Part shown: positions 48,911-62,635 of the stretch, piece by piece
Layout: every line of letters begins with the position of its first letter
Numbering within the stretch: position 1 is the first letter of the stretch
Assembly (NCBI RefSeq): GCF_000003815.2
Contig: NC_049990.1
Span: 18,286,873 to 18,350,872 of the forward strand
Direction: 5' to 3'
DNA length: 64,000 bases
DNA from: Branchiostoma floridae
Lineage: Eukaryota; Chordata; Leptocardii; Amphioxiformes; Branchiostomatidae
Program-made: the position numbers and the translations under genes
Notes under the pieces: model-generated
Seen by the model: only the letters and a program-made list of their open reading frames with translations
Databases searched by the model: none
What the model was told of the DNA's origin: nothing

Positions 48911-49512
48911 TCACTTCCATATTCTGCTCCCTATAGGGTAGGCCTCTAATGTTCTAATGGCATGCATTGTTGGCTGTAGTCCTCCTCTTTTCACCTGAAG
49001 GTCAAATGCAGGAATGTTCCAAGGTTAAGCAGGGTTGTCTACCCAATCTTACCAGTAGGTGGATGAGATAAAGGGTAGCTTCGAAACTTTATCGAAAAAG
49101 TCATTTTTGCCGTACGGGAATGTGTGCAAGGGAATGGGGGATTAAGACTCAGCCAAGTTTGGAAAGAACCCCTCCAGCATTAGATAGGCATGCATGCATT
49201 TTTCTGTAAGGCATGATCACAGCCATTCTACACGTACATGTATACTATCATGCATTTCGTAGTCAACGCTCATATTCAATGTTACGTGTAATCAGTGGGT
49301 GGTTGAATAGGAGAGGCATCTTGTAACAATGAAGAGAACAATGAAAATGAGAAAAAAACTTAGAGGAATAAGATGAAGACAAAAAAAGTGATGAAAGTGA
49401 TGAGGAAACAACTTTGTGAAAAATGATAGCCCAAACTCTATTCCTTACTTTAACTCAACAATTATTTCAGCCAATTCATTTCAGAAAGTGAGCCATTGAA
49501 CCAACTGCCCTA

Positions 49513-49551
49513 GGAGAAATTACTATCCTTCAGAGAAATTACTATCCTTCA
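49513..49551. repeat. Short tandem duplication, ~20 bp x 2
   Basis: gagaaattactatccttca is repeated immediately. Confidence 0.85.
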
Positions 49552-52500
49552 AAGTAACCAACAGCAACGCACCTTCCCATTCTTAGGGCCTGGGAACTTG
49601 ACAACCTCTAATTTCAATGCTAAATTTTTGTCTTTGCCCATTGTCATTCTGACCCCTGGCATATTATTCCCTTTCACTACAAGTCCGATGTGTCTGACTT
49701 TATGATCTCCGTATTCCACGGTGGATTGGATGGTTGGTCGGGGTCTAGACACGGCCGATGATTAAACTTTAGGATCAGACGGTACTCCGGATGATGGATA
49801 GTCAAGAGGAATAAAAGCATCGAGAGTCAGACTTAATTTTGACAAGTAGGATTCAGCCTGATTGAATTTCCCTCAAGGTCAAATGAGTCAGAAGGGTAGG
49901 CAGCCATTTTGCGATGATGGTCGGACTAGACAAGGCGAGATTGACCCACGGTTAACTGAAGATGGGATCGGTGATGGTACAAATTTGCGAGGGTCATATA
50001 GCACACTTGGATGGAGAGCGCCATAAAATAACATTAAGGAAATATACTTTTAACTTGGGTAATCGAAATGTAACTACAATTTTCAGATAGAAGTTAGATA
50101 TCAGTGATCAAAGTTGCTAGTGAAAGCTGAACAATGTCAAAACACTAAGTTTGCATGTATTCATGCTTAATTCACCAGGCGTAACATGCCAGCTGCATGG
50201 CACTGTAATAGGCATCATACATGTATTAAAGGCTTTGACTTTAATATAGGTTGTCAGGTTTTTCAAGTGCCTTCATTGCAGAAACATTTTTGTTAGCCAT
50301 GTTGCTAACTTAGTCTGATATTCTCCTGCTAAAACAAAATGTCGGTGGGGTGGGGTGGGATACTCGGTTATCACTGTCTGCCTATGACACCCTTTACCCT
50401 AGAGCAACGTTAACGTGCACTTGCAATAATAACCAATGAATTTCATTCACAGGACAAAATGGGGGAAGAGTGGCAGGTATATTTGACCGTCTCTGACCCC
50501 GTAAAGTGTTCATCCCCGCTGCTCAGTATTCGAACTCGTCTGCCCTCGCTCCAATTTGCCGGGATTGCACGGCAGAGAGAGGTAATTGGCCAGTGATGGG
50601 CCGGGGTTTTATCAGCGATGTAAGGCAGTTTCATACATCACTGTCCATCAGTGCAAATTCCCTCCCCATCCCGATGGCATTCCCAGGGCATTTCCTTCCA
50701 ATTGGTCTGATATCGGTGGACGCAATGACCTGAATGGTTGACAGCGACTGGCTGATTCACCCGGCTATTTCTTCCCGGGATATTGACGTCCCCAGCAAGT
50801 ATTTGTCAGATGTTGTGGGCTGATATTAGGGTACTGTATGGTGATGACTAGCTGATACCCCATAAGGAGCAATGGGTCTTATGGGAGTTTAGTGCAGAAA
50901 ATCTTGTCTCCCCAAGATATTACCAGATCTCTTGTCACACAGGCATCGACTGATGGCAGGAAAAGTCTTCTGAGAGGCAGATTCAAATGCTTGCATGCTA
51001 CGCGTGGATCGGGGCAGTAAAAATTATACATGGCCATAACACAAAATGATATGTAGCTTGATACATTAAAAACGTAACCGACTCCTCAAAGCTCTTGGTT
51101 GACTTTTAATTAGATGTGATCTTATTACACGTACTTTGCAAACTAGGAAAAGGTTTAACTCTATCCGTGGATTCTGAACTGATGTGATTTTGTTTTTGGA
51201 AAGCTAAGAACCTTAGAGTTCACACCCCCTCGCTCAGTTTGATTGCAAATCAGCCTTTATATTTGCTATGCGTCTGTGCCTTGGGCCAGGATTTAGAGCA
51301 AGAGAATGGTCACAGAGTAGCTGTTATCTTCGGATGGCCCCAATAACTCAACCCTTGTAATTAATTATACAACAGTCTCGGAGGCAAGCCTCCAGCAGAA
51401 ATAAGCGGGCATTACTGCCCTTTAAGGATAACGCGGAGGGTAATTCTTTAAATGGACTTGTTGCTCGGTAGGAGGTGCAGGTGTGAGCTCTTGACTCTCG
51501 CTTTGATCATGACTTTCAATGTTAAAGGTTTGAGAACAGAATTCTTGAAGTATGTCTCGTGAATTGTAAGAAAAACTTTTCAGTTGAAAAAGGGAACTCA
51601 ACAACTTCTGCTGGTAAAATATTAACACTGTGACGTTTGATAATTATATATGAAATATTTTTGCTAATGTTAAAAGGAATAAAGAAATGCTAAATGGTAT
51701 AGAAAGCTGGAACTCACAATCCATCTCACTTGAAGGGATGGCTCATTACAAACAATGATGGGTAGTGCTGTCCTTGGTGCTGAATTACTACTAAAAAGAT
51801 GAAATTCTAATCTTTGATATTTGCTAGCACATATTTCCTTATTAACACATTTCTTTCTTGTTTCTTGGTTCATTTGATTGTTTTGAGCTTTTATGATGAT
51901 ACAAAATATTCAGAATTTTAAAATCTGTAGATTTAAAGGATAAAGCATTCATGTGTAGGTTAGGAGAGACAAATTTAATCTTCCCATATATTTATGTTAA
52001 CCAAAACTATGAAGGTTTATGGGCAGTGTGCATGTGTTTCTGCAAAAGTATTTCCATGCCTTTCTTATGTCCTCAGGAAACAAAGAGGATTTTTTGCCCT
52101 GAACAATCCTGACAAGTTTTCTTTTACCCAAATATGAGTTGAAGAAAAGTTACATGCATATAAATGCCAGTGACTTTGATGTTCAGATTCTTAAACATCT
52201 AAAATTATATATAATAACTTTCTCAACAATATTTCCAAGAACAGGGTATGAAAGGTAACTCTTATTAGGTCAAATTATAGACAGTTGCTCAGTTAATGGA
52301 TTTACAACTTTAACCTATAGACCCTACTCAAACTTTTCCACCTTTGTCAATGCCCCCCTCCGTCACCCAATACACACACACACAGGCCACCAATTCAGCC
52401 AAAGAAGTCCCTGTCCAGTAATAACAGGTTTATCTAACTCCTCTGTACAGATTATACAACAAACAGCCCCCAGCGCAGATGGTAACAGTTGGAAAGTGCC

Positions 52501-52704
52501 CCCTTTGTCCTTGAACGGCAATTAGCCCTGACACCTCTGACAGCAAAGGTCACCGGTCGGTCTTAAAGGTCAAGAAAACCCTTCAAACTGTCTCCATAGA
52601 TCCAGATTCTCAGCAGGTCCCCTTATAGTGACAGCCTGTTACTTGCAAACTCCATTTAAGTTAGGACTGTTGTGTATACTTCTGTGTACAATAGTAGATC
52701 ATTG

Positions 52705-52768
52705 AACCAGTTTTTCTCAACTATAAATGTACTGACGCCAAAACGTCAACAGGTGAGAAAAACTGGTT
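52705..52768. repeat. Hairpin with perfect 15-bp arms
   Basis: AACCAGTTTTTCTCA (52705-52719) is answered by its exact inverse TGAGAAAAACTGGTT (52754-52768). Inside the loop, TGACGccaaaACGTCA adds a second short inverted pair. Confidence 0.8.
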
Positions 52769-55069
52769 TTGTAAAAGAAAACTGCTATGTCCTAGTAGTC
52801 ATAAACTATTCAAAGAAATTAGTATCAACTTTGCCACAACACAATGCTGAGTTTGAATGAGGAACTTTTATGGACAAACAAATAAATATATGCCTGAACC
52901 TAAAAGGTGGGCTGATAGCCGACCAGTCAACAGTTTGCTAGTTAATTGACACATTTGATTACTTTGTAAACTGAAAATGATTATTATAAGCTATAGCAGT
53001 GACAAGTATTGTCATTGAAGTGGCCACGTTATCAACCTATAGTTGACTCATGTCCATTCGACATTTACCAATACTTAGATATTCCCTTTTGTAAATCTGG
53101 AAATCACTTGGAGTCTTCCCAGAGTTTGAGGGTCTAGTCACAGAAGTCTAGTTATTAGGTCAAACTATTTCAGTCTATAGGCCAGTATGAGGATAGGGAG
53201 ACTGTAATACAAACACTGATAGTCAATACTTAAACTGCCACCATCTTCGATCAATCAGTTATCTGTATTTTACGAACTGTGAAGAAACGTGGAAGAACAT
53301 TTCAAATTGTAGGATCACTAAGCAATACAGGTGGGTGATTTTGTTCTGATATTTCCTTATTTGCTCTGAGAAGGAAGTGTGAGTGTGTCCCGTCAGAGCC
53401 CCTGTCTGCAAATTATACCATGTAACGTTACATTTGTATCTAATGCATCACAATGCACCAACAAGGGCCAAGGTGGACTTACTATAAAAACAGCAACCCC
53501 AAATCCTTATAAGTTATATTATAATTGATGATAATTTGTATTCACAGAAAGGAAAGGTACCACTGTGTGTTTCTAATAATATCCAACGTACACATATGAT
53601 ATGTTACCAGTAGTGGTTTATTAGCTTAGTTTGGTGCAGGCTAGGTAAAAGCCTGACCTGATTCTGTCAGGCTGTCTGGTGATACACTGTACAGATACAG
53701 CAGAGGTTTACATGGCTTTACAATGTGCATATTTCAGTATGATGTTTTGGGGGACCTTGTAGATTTTTTGTGCCTGATGACTCCAAAGAATTTCCGGTAA
53801 AACCAGGTGTGTGATATCCAGTGGTACATGTAGGTACATTTTAGGTTTTGTGATTACTACAATATTCTTCCAACAGTAATGTTTTTTCAAAGGCATGGAT
53901 ACATACCTCCAAATTTTGAATGGCTATCAGTCCATCTTGTTCACCGAGCTACATGTAGTCTCACAAGAGGTTTTAAAATGTTTCATTCAGTAATGCTTCA
54001 GAAGAGTAAAGGATGTCACTCAAAATGTACTAAAAGTAACCTCTGAATCTTATCTAGTTGTTGGTATTGTGATTGTTTTTACATAGTTTATCTGGATGTC
54101 TAACCTTCACCAACATTTCGTTCAATTGTTTACTTGAAAGTCTTTACAATATTAGGGACAATGACACAAACACGATACTGTTAGAATGTTGGAATACTGG
54201 TAATGTAAAGAGCAAGACTGCATGGCACTGTAAAAAAAAAACTGCAGATTTTACAGGTAACTTTTAAAAGTAATCAAATGTGAACGAACGAGCTGAAGCG
54301 AAACTAATTCACATCAACCTTCATCGCCAACACCTTTCACTTAAACTTCAATCCTGTCGGATGCAAACTCGATGACAAATGGCCCAGCTTAAGCGAACAT
54401 GTTCTCTCAATTAACTCTCCAACCTTAGCCCCAAAGTCATCAGGTGTAGGTCTCATGTGGAGGCAGGGGCAAGGCACCGAGACACCTCCACATCTATCAA
54501 TATGCATGTGCACTGGCACCCCCCTATAGGGATTATACTAGCAATGATTGATGGCATCACAGAGTTTGGGATATCCTCTAATACCATGAGACTATCAGGG
54601 TCAAATTGGAAGGATTTCATAGTTTATACTGTCTCCCAAGATAATGGTTGATCTCTAGTGGTCAGATAGACTGGGGCGTACATGCATGTGTATGCTTGGT
54701 TAACCATGATTCATGTAAGGTATGTATGTTGTGATATGTGCTGGCCACGGGAATTGTCAGCTAACCTCCAACTGCTACAAGGTCATAACTTTGCACTCAA
54801 CTTCCGATTAGAGTTCACTACCTTGAGTTAGAGTAATACCTGGAGTTAAAGTAATACTGGCAAGGGTCAGTTCATGACCCAGAAAGGATGTTCCTAAACC
54901 GTCAATCTATCTTCATATACAAGGCCAAAACTAATCACAATGTTTGGGAGCATAACGTAAATAGTTGGGTAAATCTGTGGAAATAATGTAGTTCAGCTAC
55001 AGTTAAATATAAGGTTCGCGGTATTGTTGCAGGAGAAATTCTCATTTATTTATCAAGATGCATTTGTTG

Positions 55070-55121
55070 CAATTTTCATTATCATAGCAAGAAGGTTAAT
55101 ATGTTTTGATAGCGTTTACTT

Positions 55122-55171
<50 letters not shown>

Positions 55172-55352
55172 TTGACCAGCATAACTCCAGACTTCCAAGA
55201 TATATTGTATTGATATTTAAATTTGGTACATAAGTAGGTCTTGATTAGACCTTGAAATAATAGATTTTTTGGGTCCCTAGCAGGCATTGTAGAGTTATGC
55301 TGTCCACCCACAAATATTGAAAACATAACCTTCTTGGCAAAGGTAAAAATTG
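55070..55352. mobile_element. Short inverted-end relative of the 27678 repeat
   Basis: The left arm caattttca...gcaagaaggttaatatg is answered by an inverted right arm cataaccttcttggcaaagg ... aattg. Between them lie a (TG)n tract and the family words accagcataactcc, taggtcttgattagacc and gggtccctagc. It is probably an internally deleted copy with both ends kept. Confidence 0.55.
55127..55169. repeat. (TG)21 microsatellite
   Basis: Uninterrupted TG dinucleotides inside the 55070 repeat, where relatives carry shorter tgtctgtgtg runs. Confidence 0.95.
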
Positions 55353-55894
55353 CGTATCCGTCAAGTACAGTCAGTGTCAGTTGTCTGGTCATGAAACCTC
55401 CTGACATCTACCCACCAGGCCATGTCAGAAAGTTCCTCCAAACACACGCACATGTCCAGACCTCACTCAGGTGACCTGTGAAACTTGTTCCAGCTCTTCC
55501 TTCCCCCCATCAGTCAACACACGCCCAATCAACATTCTTGCCACGTACCTGCTTTGTTCTTGAAAGTGGTCCAATTGGACCCAGTATGCCCGCTATTCAA
55601 AGTGCAGAGCCTCGAGCGCCCAAGGCGGTAACTTTACCCCCGCAACACAAGTACAGACAAGTCTCTGTCTGTCTTCGCTCGCACTTAGGTGGGTTGTGTC
55701 TGCGCTGTCAGCAGTACCAACCCTGCCAGCTTTGCCCCACATAAGTCATCCATTGTCTTGTAAGGCCTATCTATATAAGTGCTGAAAATACAACAACAGA
55801 ATACTGTAAGGCATTGACCACAATCACCAAGTGTTTGACACCTGTCTTATACCAGTAGCTCAGCTTAAGGCATTTGACTCAGGTGTAAAGTAGA

Positions 55895-56159
55895 CAGGGT
55901 TGTTCCTGCCCTTCCGTCCTTTGACGGAATTTTGCAGCTGGGGACGAAAAAAAAAATTCCCATTCCGTCCTCTGTGATAGATGGTGTAATTTTTCACCAA
56001 AACAGATGCCATTGATTGAACAGTTTAGTCTACCAATAAAATTTACACCTCAAAATGCAGGAAATAGTATTTCAAAAGGTCTAGATTTCAACCCCCGGAC
56101 CCTCGATAGGATTCAAAGTCAAGGGGACAGAAAATGATTTCAGGCTGGCTACAACCCTG
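55895..56159. mobile_element. hAT-like non-autonomous element
   Basis: 265-bp element starting CAGGGTTGTTCCTGCC and ending GGCTGGCTACAACCCTG. The flanking octamers AAAGTAGA (55887) and ATAGTAGA (56160) agree at 7 of 8 positions. Interior modules (ccgtcctttgacggaatttt, gcaggaaatagtatttcaa) are shared with the copies at 12069 and 22349. Confidence 0.78.
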
Positions 56160-56167
56160 ATAGTAGA

Positions 56168-57660
56168 CATGTAAGTTCTAAAGTTATAAGTTCCAGTAAT
56201 GAAAGTTAGATGTATCCTCTTGTTATCTAGGTTGAGTGATTGGAAGAATGTTAGGAGAAATTTTGCCAATGTATCTAAAAAAAAAGTCATGATACAATGT
56301 AGATTGATGTGCACAACCAAAAAAAATTCCTTTATAATGCTTTTGTGCTGAAAAATACAAAACTAATTTTGCTTGCTGCAGTATTCTACAAGAACTTCAC
56401 AGACACACAAAAAGTTTGTTTTCCGTATACTATCTACATGTATCTCCAGTACAGAAGTATAGGGCCCTGGAGACTTGACCCCTTGTTTAGAATTCCTTCA
56501 CAATATCCTATATCTATCCTGCCGACTGGGCAGATTTTTCTCCTGATCCCATTATGGGCAACAAAAGACACCCTATATGGCCACCACTGTAGTAAAAAGC
56601 ATGATTTGCTTGGTCCAAATTAAGTCAGAAGGGTTTGAGTGAAAGGAAATTCCTCCTATAATGAAGTTTCCTTGCTACCTGGGTGGCACAGAAAAAAGTA
56701 GAACAGGGCGCAGGAAATTGTGTCAGAGTTTGAAGACTGGAAAGCACACAAATGAATTGCTTCTTGAATTCCGTGCATATCCCTGTCGATCTTAGGGATT
56801 ATGGCTGGGGAATGTCATCACAGCCTTGCCAGTTCAATTCCTTCAAGATTCCTTCTTTTGTAAGGTCCTTTTGAGACTCCAGACTCCGGCTTAGGACTTC
56901 TGGACGTGGAAAAATTACGGCTACATTCCTCCGACCCAGTCCGAGTCATTGACCTTGCCTCCTGCAGTTTATTTTGTCTAGTGACCAGACAAAATCCACA
57001 ACGGATGCGTGCTTTCTTACCGCCAGGTATTTGGGTACGTGTGCTTGGGTTGACACTGGCATTCTCTGGCCTCCAAGTTCGGTAGTCCTTTAAGGAACTG
57101 TGGCATTCCTTCAAACGTTTCCTTATTCGGAGGCATATTTTTCTCTGGTGGGTCTTCATCCTGTTGTGAAGAACTTTGAAATTCCAACGATCGGCTTTAA
57201 AGAGATCTAATTCCGAGTCCTTTGGTATCACAATTCAGAGAGGAGATTTCCTTACAGCTACAGGGTATTAAAAATGGGATGTCCCAAAAGGCATGCTTTG
57301 ATATTGTGATGACCTTGCACCTGACACTGGCAGTAAAGTAAGAATTTACTAGAGACCTTGCTGCACTTTAAGATGTCTCCAGACATCTGGATGTCCTTAG
57401 GACACCCCAGTAAATCGGCAGTCTTATATTACACTGTTGCAGATGCCTCCTCAGTGTCCTTGCTGAAATTGCAAATCTGCAAATGCCCTCTAATACTTGT
57501 ACCTGATTTGATATTCACTATAAATATGGGGCTCCTGTGTATGGAAAATGATACCTTGTGCATTGCAACTACATGTAAAAGACAAACCAAAGTTTGGTTC
57601 TGTTCAGCACCTATGGAGTTGAAAATGAATAAGTTTAGCTACCTGTAGAGCTTATCTTCT
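56168..57660. other. Muscleblind intron, nothing firmly recognised
   Basis: A 137-codon open frame lies on - at 56818-57231. It is rich in Arg, Lys and Ser, matches no family I know, and has no supporting gene context. I treat it as chance. Confidence 0.35.
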
Positions 57661-57945
57661 TACCGAGTGCTGGGTGGAGTGTTCGCCTTGCATTCCGTAG
57701 GTCGTGAGTTCCATCCCTGGCCTAGTCATACCAAAGACTTTAAAAATGGTACATGTTGCTTTCTCTGCTTAGCACTCAGCATTTTGGAAAGAGTATGCAT
57801 GGAAGTTGAACACATACCACAATCAGTGGACCTGCCTCCATCTGTAGTGATTACACAAAATTGTGTGGTACAAGGGCTACTGAAACGGAGATGGATGCCG
57901 CCCTATGTGCCTTTAGGCACAGGAAAGACTTTGACTTGACTTGAG
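57661..57945 (+). mobile_element. tRNA-derived SINE, near full length
   Basis: The 5' part (57661-57720) is tRNA-like: gtggagtgttcgccttgcat is followed by a B-box-like ggtcgtgagttccatccc. The body has agcactcagcattttggaaa, ggaagttgaacaca and gtggtacaagggctac, and the 3' tail is a short ACTTG repeat (ttgacttgacttgag). The second copy at 62636 shares the body and tail. Retroposition by a partner LINE is inferred from the tail. Confidence 0.7.
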
Positions 57946-60900
57946 ACAGACCTAATGTACTCTTTCATCTTTTTCATTGGACAGTAAAAATGAAGGACAT
58001 CTATTTGTAATACAGTTGAAACTGCATGAAACATCTGAAGAGGCAACAATTTTTGTTCCTACTTTAAACTGCTGTAATGCTAAGCAAACTCCACAGGTGG
58101 CACTGCTATAAACACTGTAGGAGAAAATTAATGCTCAAAAGTGCTAGTATGTCACCTGTAGGCAAAGGATCACATGTATGGTCACAGATTTAACCTAATT
58201 TTGAAACTAAGCATCAACCTTGTGCTTTGATAGGTGTTTTCATGAATGTTAAGAGGCCATTAAATAATAGCAGCTGTATTCTTTTGATGTATTACAATAT
58301 CCTGTTCTTATTTGCAGGAACAGTAGCTATAAATCCTACTTGACAACAACAAACTCTTCCCAATATTGCTGCAAAGAGCACATTTTTCCTGCACTGACAA
58401 CTACAGCAGATGATAAAACAGATAGTGAGTGTGACTGTTTATGAAGCTTTGGGCCTGCAGACAGATACTACAGGTCGTTGACCCTTCTACACCAGCCTGT
58501 GCCTCCAGGGCCTGTCTGGGAGGGTTTGAGACAAAGAAAAGTGCAGTAAAACAGGTTGTGGCCAGTTTTTGCCGTCTGGACCATCCATATTTCATGGACG
58601 GCTGGTCTTCTATTGTATCTGATAAACAGCTTGTCTGATTGACGTCTGGTGAATGGGCGGTGTCTGGGATTCAGGGATTGACACCTCTGATAGCAGGCTT
58701 TGATTTCAGCCACTTACCAGCCTAGGTGACTAAAGGCATTTGTTCAATGAACTAGTTATGAGTGCACTTCAACTGTTTCATCAATGTATGAGGATTTGAA
58801 ACATTCTTAAAGGATGTTGTTGTTCATTTGAATGGGATTTGCTATCAAAAGTATGCCATAAAGGCATAATTGGGATCAAAAACAAAAAATCATGCAAACA
58901 AAATGTGAAAATATAACTTGATGGGCAAGAAATGCATGGATTTACCTAGTAGCTGTTGTTGCTTTGTCTTTTCTGGTCAAAGTTATGCAAGATGACCAAG
59001 CAGAGTGATTGTGAGCATGCAAAACAGTTGTGATTACCAGTTCAGCACCATGGACAGGTCTGGTGCCTCCAGCCTCCAGATCAACTAGATCACAGCTTTG
59101 AATGGCTCCTTTCATCTGAAATGGCCCCCAAAAGTTTCTTTACACATCAAACAAGGCAGAATAGATAGAGGCAAGTTCTAAATATACATTTCTGACTTTT
59201 TTAAAAGTTTGAATTAGGAAAGTTGGCACTTTTTGGTAGTAAGTGAATGTAAGGACAATACCTTTTCTGTGGCTACACTTGTAAGTACAGCATTATATTT
59301 CCAGTTACAGTTAGTCCCTAGAGTCTGTGACAGGAAACTTTACGCACCCTCCTGTCCTGGTGTAACAGCTGTAACAGAGAACCATCCGTATCGGCCATGC
59401 TTGTTACCAAATGAAGCTTAAAACTTTGGAGGATCGGCCCTTGTCCAAATCCTGATCCGCACCCAGAAATTACTCCATGGATTTTCCATCACACGCTGAA
59501 GCCATGAAATCTGCCCAAAGGTTTTCCAATACAGATTTTCTCCAAATCGTCCAAGATGGCCGACTCCTTTGTCAATACAATTCCAGCAGCTATCATTTAT
59601 AGGATATTTCCTTCTGATGGTTCTGTCAATAGAATGAATGAATTTTGTCCAGACAAAACCCGCCATAATTCACTACAGCAACAATCAATAGAGAAATGCA
59701 TGTAGCATGGGGCTTGACAAAAACTAATTAGGTGAAAGCGTCCGATAAATGGGCTCCTTCTGCCGCGTCCCGCTGTAAATTTTGTATTGAGCACCAAACT
59801 TCTCGTCCAGATGGCGGCACTACCCAACACGTATCCGCCTCGGAGCTTGTTTCTAGTCAAATCTTTTATCTGGAAAGCGATAGATTTACAGAGAAACCAA
59901 GATAGCCGGAAAATAGCTTGTCAGTGTGATTGCACAAAGGAGGGAAGGCAAGTTACCAAAAACGCAAAATGTGCAAAAGGTATTAAAAAAAATTGCTGCT
60001 GCAGTACCAAGGTCAACCACCAGGAGGTTCAAAATCATCCTTCACTGTTAGAATCACTCCAATCTATCCAGCAGTTCTTGAGATATATCCACATATACAC
60101 ATGTACATCATCCAGATAATTTGAAATGAAATGTTTTCTTAAGATATGAAGGGACTATACAATGTGGAAATGGTGCTTGCCTCTGAACTTGACCGAGAGT
60201 TATGACAACGTCAGAAGTATTGCCGTTGAAGTTATCTTGACTTTGTATTTTTTGTCATCATTTTTAGACCTGTAAATACATGTAAATGAAAGTTGACTTG
60301 TTTGGATGATAATAATAATAATAATATATTCAACTAATTTGTTTCCTCTTTTCTCTTTTTCATGTGATCTTCTTACTACCTGCTGTGGCATAAAAAGGTA
60401 AGTAATCTTTGTGAAAAGTACAAGAAAAGAAGTGTACCCTAAGTTGCATGCTGTACTAAATAGCGACATATCTATACATTGTAAATCACATAGCCTATTA
60501 TAAGATATAGCTGTAGCAAGCTTTGAATTTGTTTGAGAAAAAGTCCTTGCGGCAATAGTACCATACTTGGTGCACAAATCATATGCATGATTTACTTCTT
60601 GTTATTCAACAACTGCCAGGCATGTTTGCCTATGGGGTTCTGAAACCAGAGGGACTACTTACGTACACGTGCAGACAACTCTAGTCATGCCCTTAGATGG
60701 GCTGGCCTGGTAAGTTCAGCATCTCCCTTAGGAAACATGTGGGTATGATTCACCCCGTACCTGTCCGACCCCAGACAACCTACCTTCTGCTCATCCTTCA
60801 GGCATCTACCATTATCCTGAGACTTTATAAGCTGTCTCCTTCAAGGGACATGCAGTTTTCGCACCAAGGCTCTCATTAGAACCCTTAAGTTATGGCCATT

Positions 60901-61002
60901 CCACAGTGACTGAGACATATGATTTACCCATACCCATTTCCCCACTTTAACCTATCCTCCTACACAGTAAAAAGCAGCTACTGGATATGATATTGGAAAC
61001 AT
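57946..61002. other. Muscleblind intron, nothing firmly recognised
   Basis: Contains the (ATA)n tract and two ATGGC-type words (about 59554 and 59812) near short, less AT-rich patches. No gene is recognised. Confidence 0.35.
60308..60326. repeat. (ATA)n microsatellite
   Basis: Six ATA/AAT trinucleotide units. Confidence 0.9.
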
Positions 61003-61154
61003 ACAGACGTTTCAGACAACCATGCGGTGTCTTTTGTCAGTAACACTGAAGAAATCTTTTTGGAGAGAGTTTTTATATCCTAGCTGTGAATTGATATGAA
61101 GATTTCTTCAGTGTCACAGATGTAAGACACCGGATGGTTGTCTGAAATGTCTGT
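61003..61154. repeat. 152-bp near-palindrome (fold-back)
   Basis: The left arm acagacgtttcagacaacca ... cactgaagaaatctt and the right arm aagatttcttcagtgt ... tggttgtctgaaatgtctgt are inverted copies over about 55 bp with few mismatches. The loop is about 40 bp. It could be a fold-back element or a very long hairpin. Confidence 0.8.
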
Positions 61155-62635
61155 GTGAGTGACCATTTCCCAAATTATATCCCATTCCTTGAGTGACTGC
61201 TTTTTGGCATATCTTATTACCTAGATGTCTAAGCTTCACCGAGGTAACATGGTTTACACCTTATCAGTTCAAATTAAGTGTCATCGCTCACGCCTTGGCC
61301 ATCCCCCCACCGACAAGACATGTTTTATCCCACATCTTTTACCCAAGGCAGAGAAGCCTGCAGCTTATACTTGCCCAACCGCCTGTAATAGGAACGTGAC
61401 TCATACCTCAATCTGACAACTTCATAAAGTTTGACATCACCTCTTTCCCAGAAAGGATGGTTGTTGGGCTCGCGGGTTGGGTGAATCACATACATACAAA
61501 CTAAGTACTTAAGTTGTGTGGGAGAGAAGTTATGTCTTTTTCTTTCATTCCATCTGGTATGGGCCTATAAGCTTAGACTAGGCGGCTTTCTGAGAGACCC
61601 ATGACTACACCAGTATATCAATCTCCTATACTGCTGAAGAGTTTTCAGCCATATGCAGTAGCATAGCAGCGTCAACTTTTGTACCTCTGTCTTGTCTGAT
61701 CATTGGAATCACAGGTTGTTAAAATCTATGGCTTCTAAGATGATACAGCAAAGAGATAGAGGCTTACAGCACCCATACACAATTCATCCCCTTTTCTTCA
61801 ATGTTTTGTTTTGCTTGTCTAAGCGAATTCCTCACCTGCCATAATCATATGAACAACTGATAAGATGCTATCTTATGCATTACTATAATTGTTATCACAA
61901 AAGATTCTATCCGACCAGTGACATTTCAAGTTTCAAAGGGAGAGAAACGTATACGGTATAGTGTATTATATGCACGGGCACGTCCGAGCCAGACAAAGTT
62001 GCGTGTGAATGAACAATTTTCATTACGTATTACCGGAAAATCTAGCAGACACACCGCATACGCATGGGATGAGATCATACACATTTGTGCAAATCAATTT
62101 TTTAAAAATGGACAAGTATAAAAAAAAAAAAAAAAGATGTTTATGAGCATGCAAAAAGTTTGAGGCAACAGGCATACTTTCTTGGATTGTGGTCTTGTAG
62201 TATGATTACTGAGACATTACATTGCTTGTAATGTTGGTGGTTTGCAATTCCGGAAATGTCATCTTTTCAAATACTGGCAGTTGTACATGGGAGTGCTGCC
62301 CCCAGCTATCCTTTGTTATTCAATAATAAAGGTTTATGTTGCCAAATCCTCCCTTATGCTTTTATCATCTAGACCTACGCTATTTTCGTCTCAGTTACTG
62401 TTCGCCCCTCCTGCAAGTGTTAAAGTTTTTTAATCAATCCTTTTATAGCATGATTCATGCCACTTCAGTAACAGTTAGGAGAGCATGAAGTGACAGTCAT
62501 TTAAGACAAAGGATGTGTTGAAATGTAGTTTAAATTGTTTGTCATTTTGCTTCACCATTGTCAGCGTAATCGTAAAGGCAGTGTAAGAGACTTGCTTGCA
62601 TTCTGCAGCTACTTTCAAAAGTTGCAATATTATGC
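61155..62635. other. Muscleblind intron, nothing recognised
   Basis: AT-rich, with a poly-A run near 62120-62135. No gene or repeat family is identified. Confidence 0.35.

Larger units (their letters stand above)
48379..55069. other. Muscleblind intron, long low-repeat stretch
   Basis: Holds the poly-C tract (48897), the small duplication at 49513 and the 52705 hairpin. Less AT-rich blocks near 49.6-50.0, 50.44-50.82 and 52.3-52.6 kb could be regulatory. No coding sequence is recognised. Confidence 0.35.

Noticed and set aside
56818-57231. 137-codon basic open frame on -
   Set aside because: No recognisable domain, no splice or promoter context, and antisense within the muscleblind intron. 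Length is near the upper end of what chance gives in 64 kb. A protein-database search or transcript evidence could reverse this.
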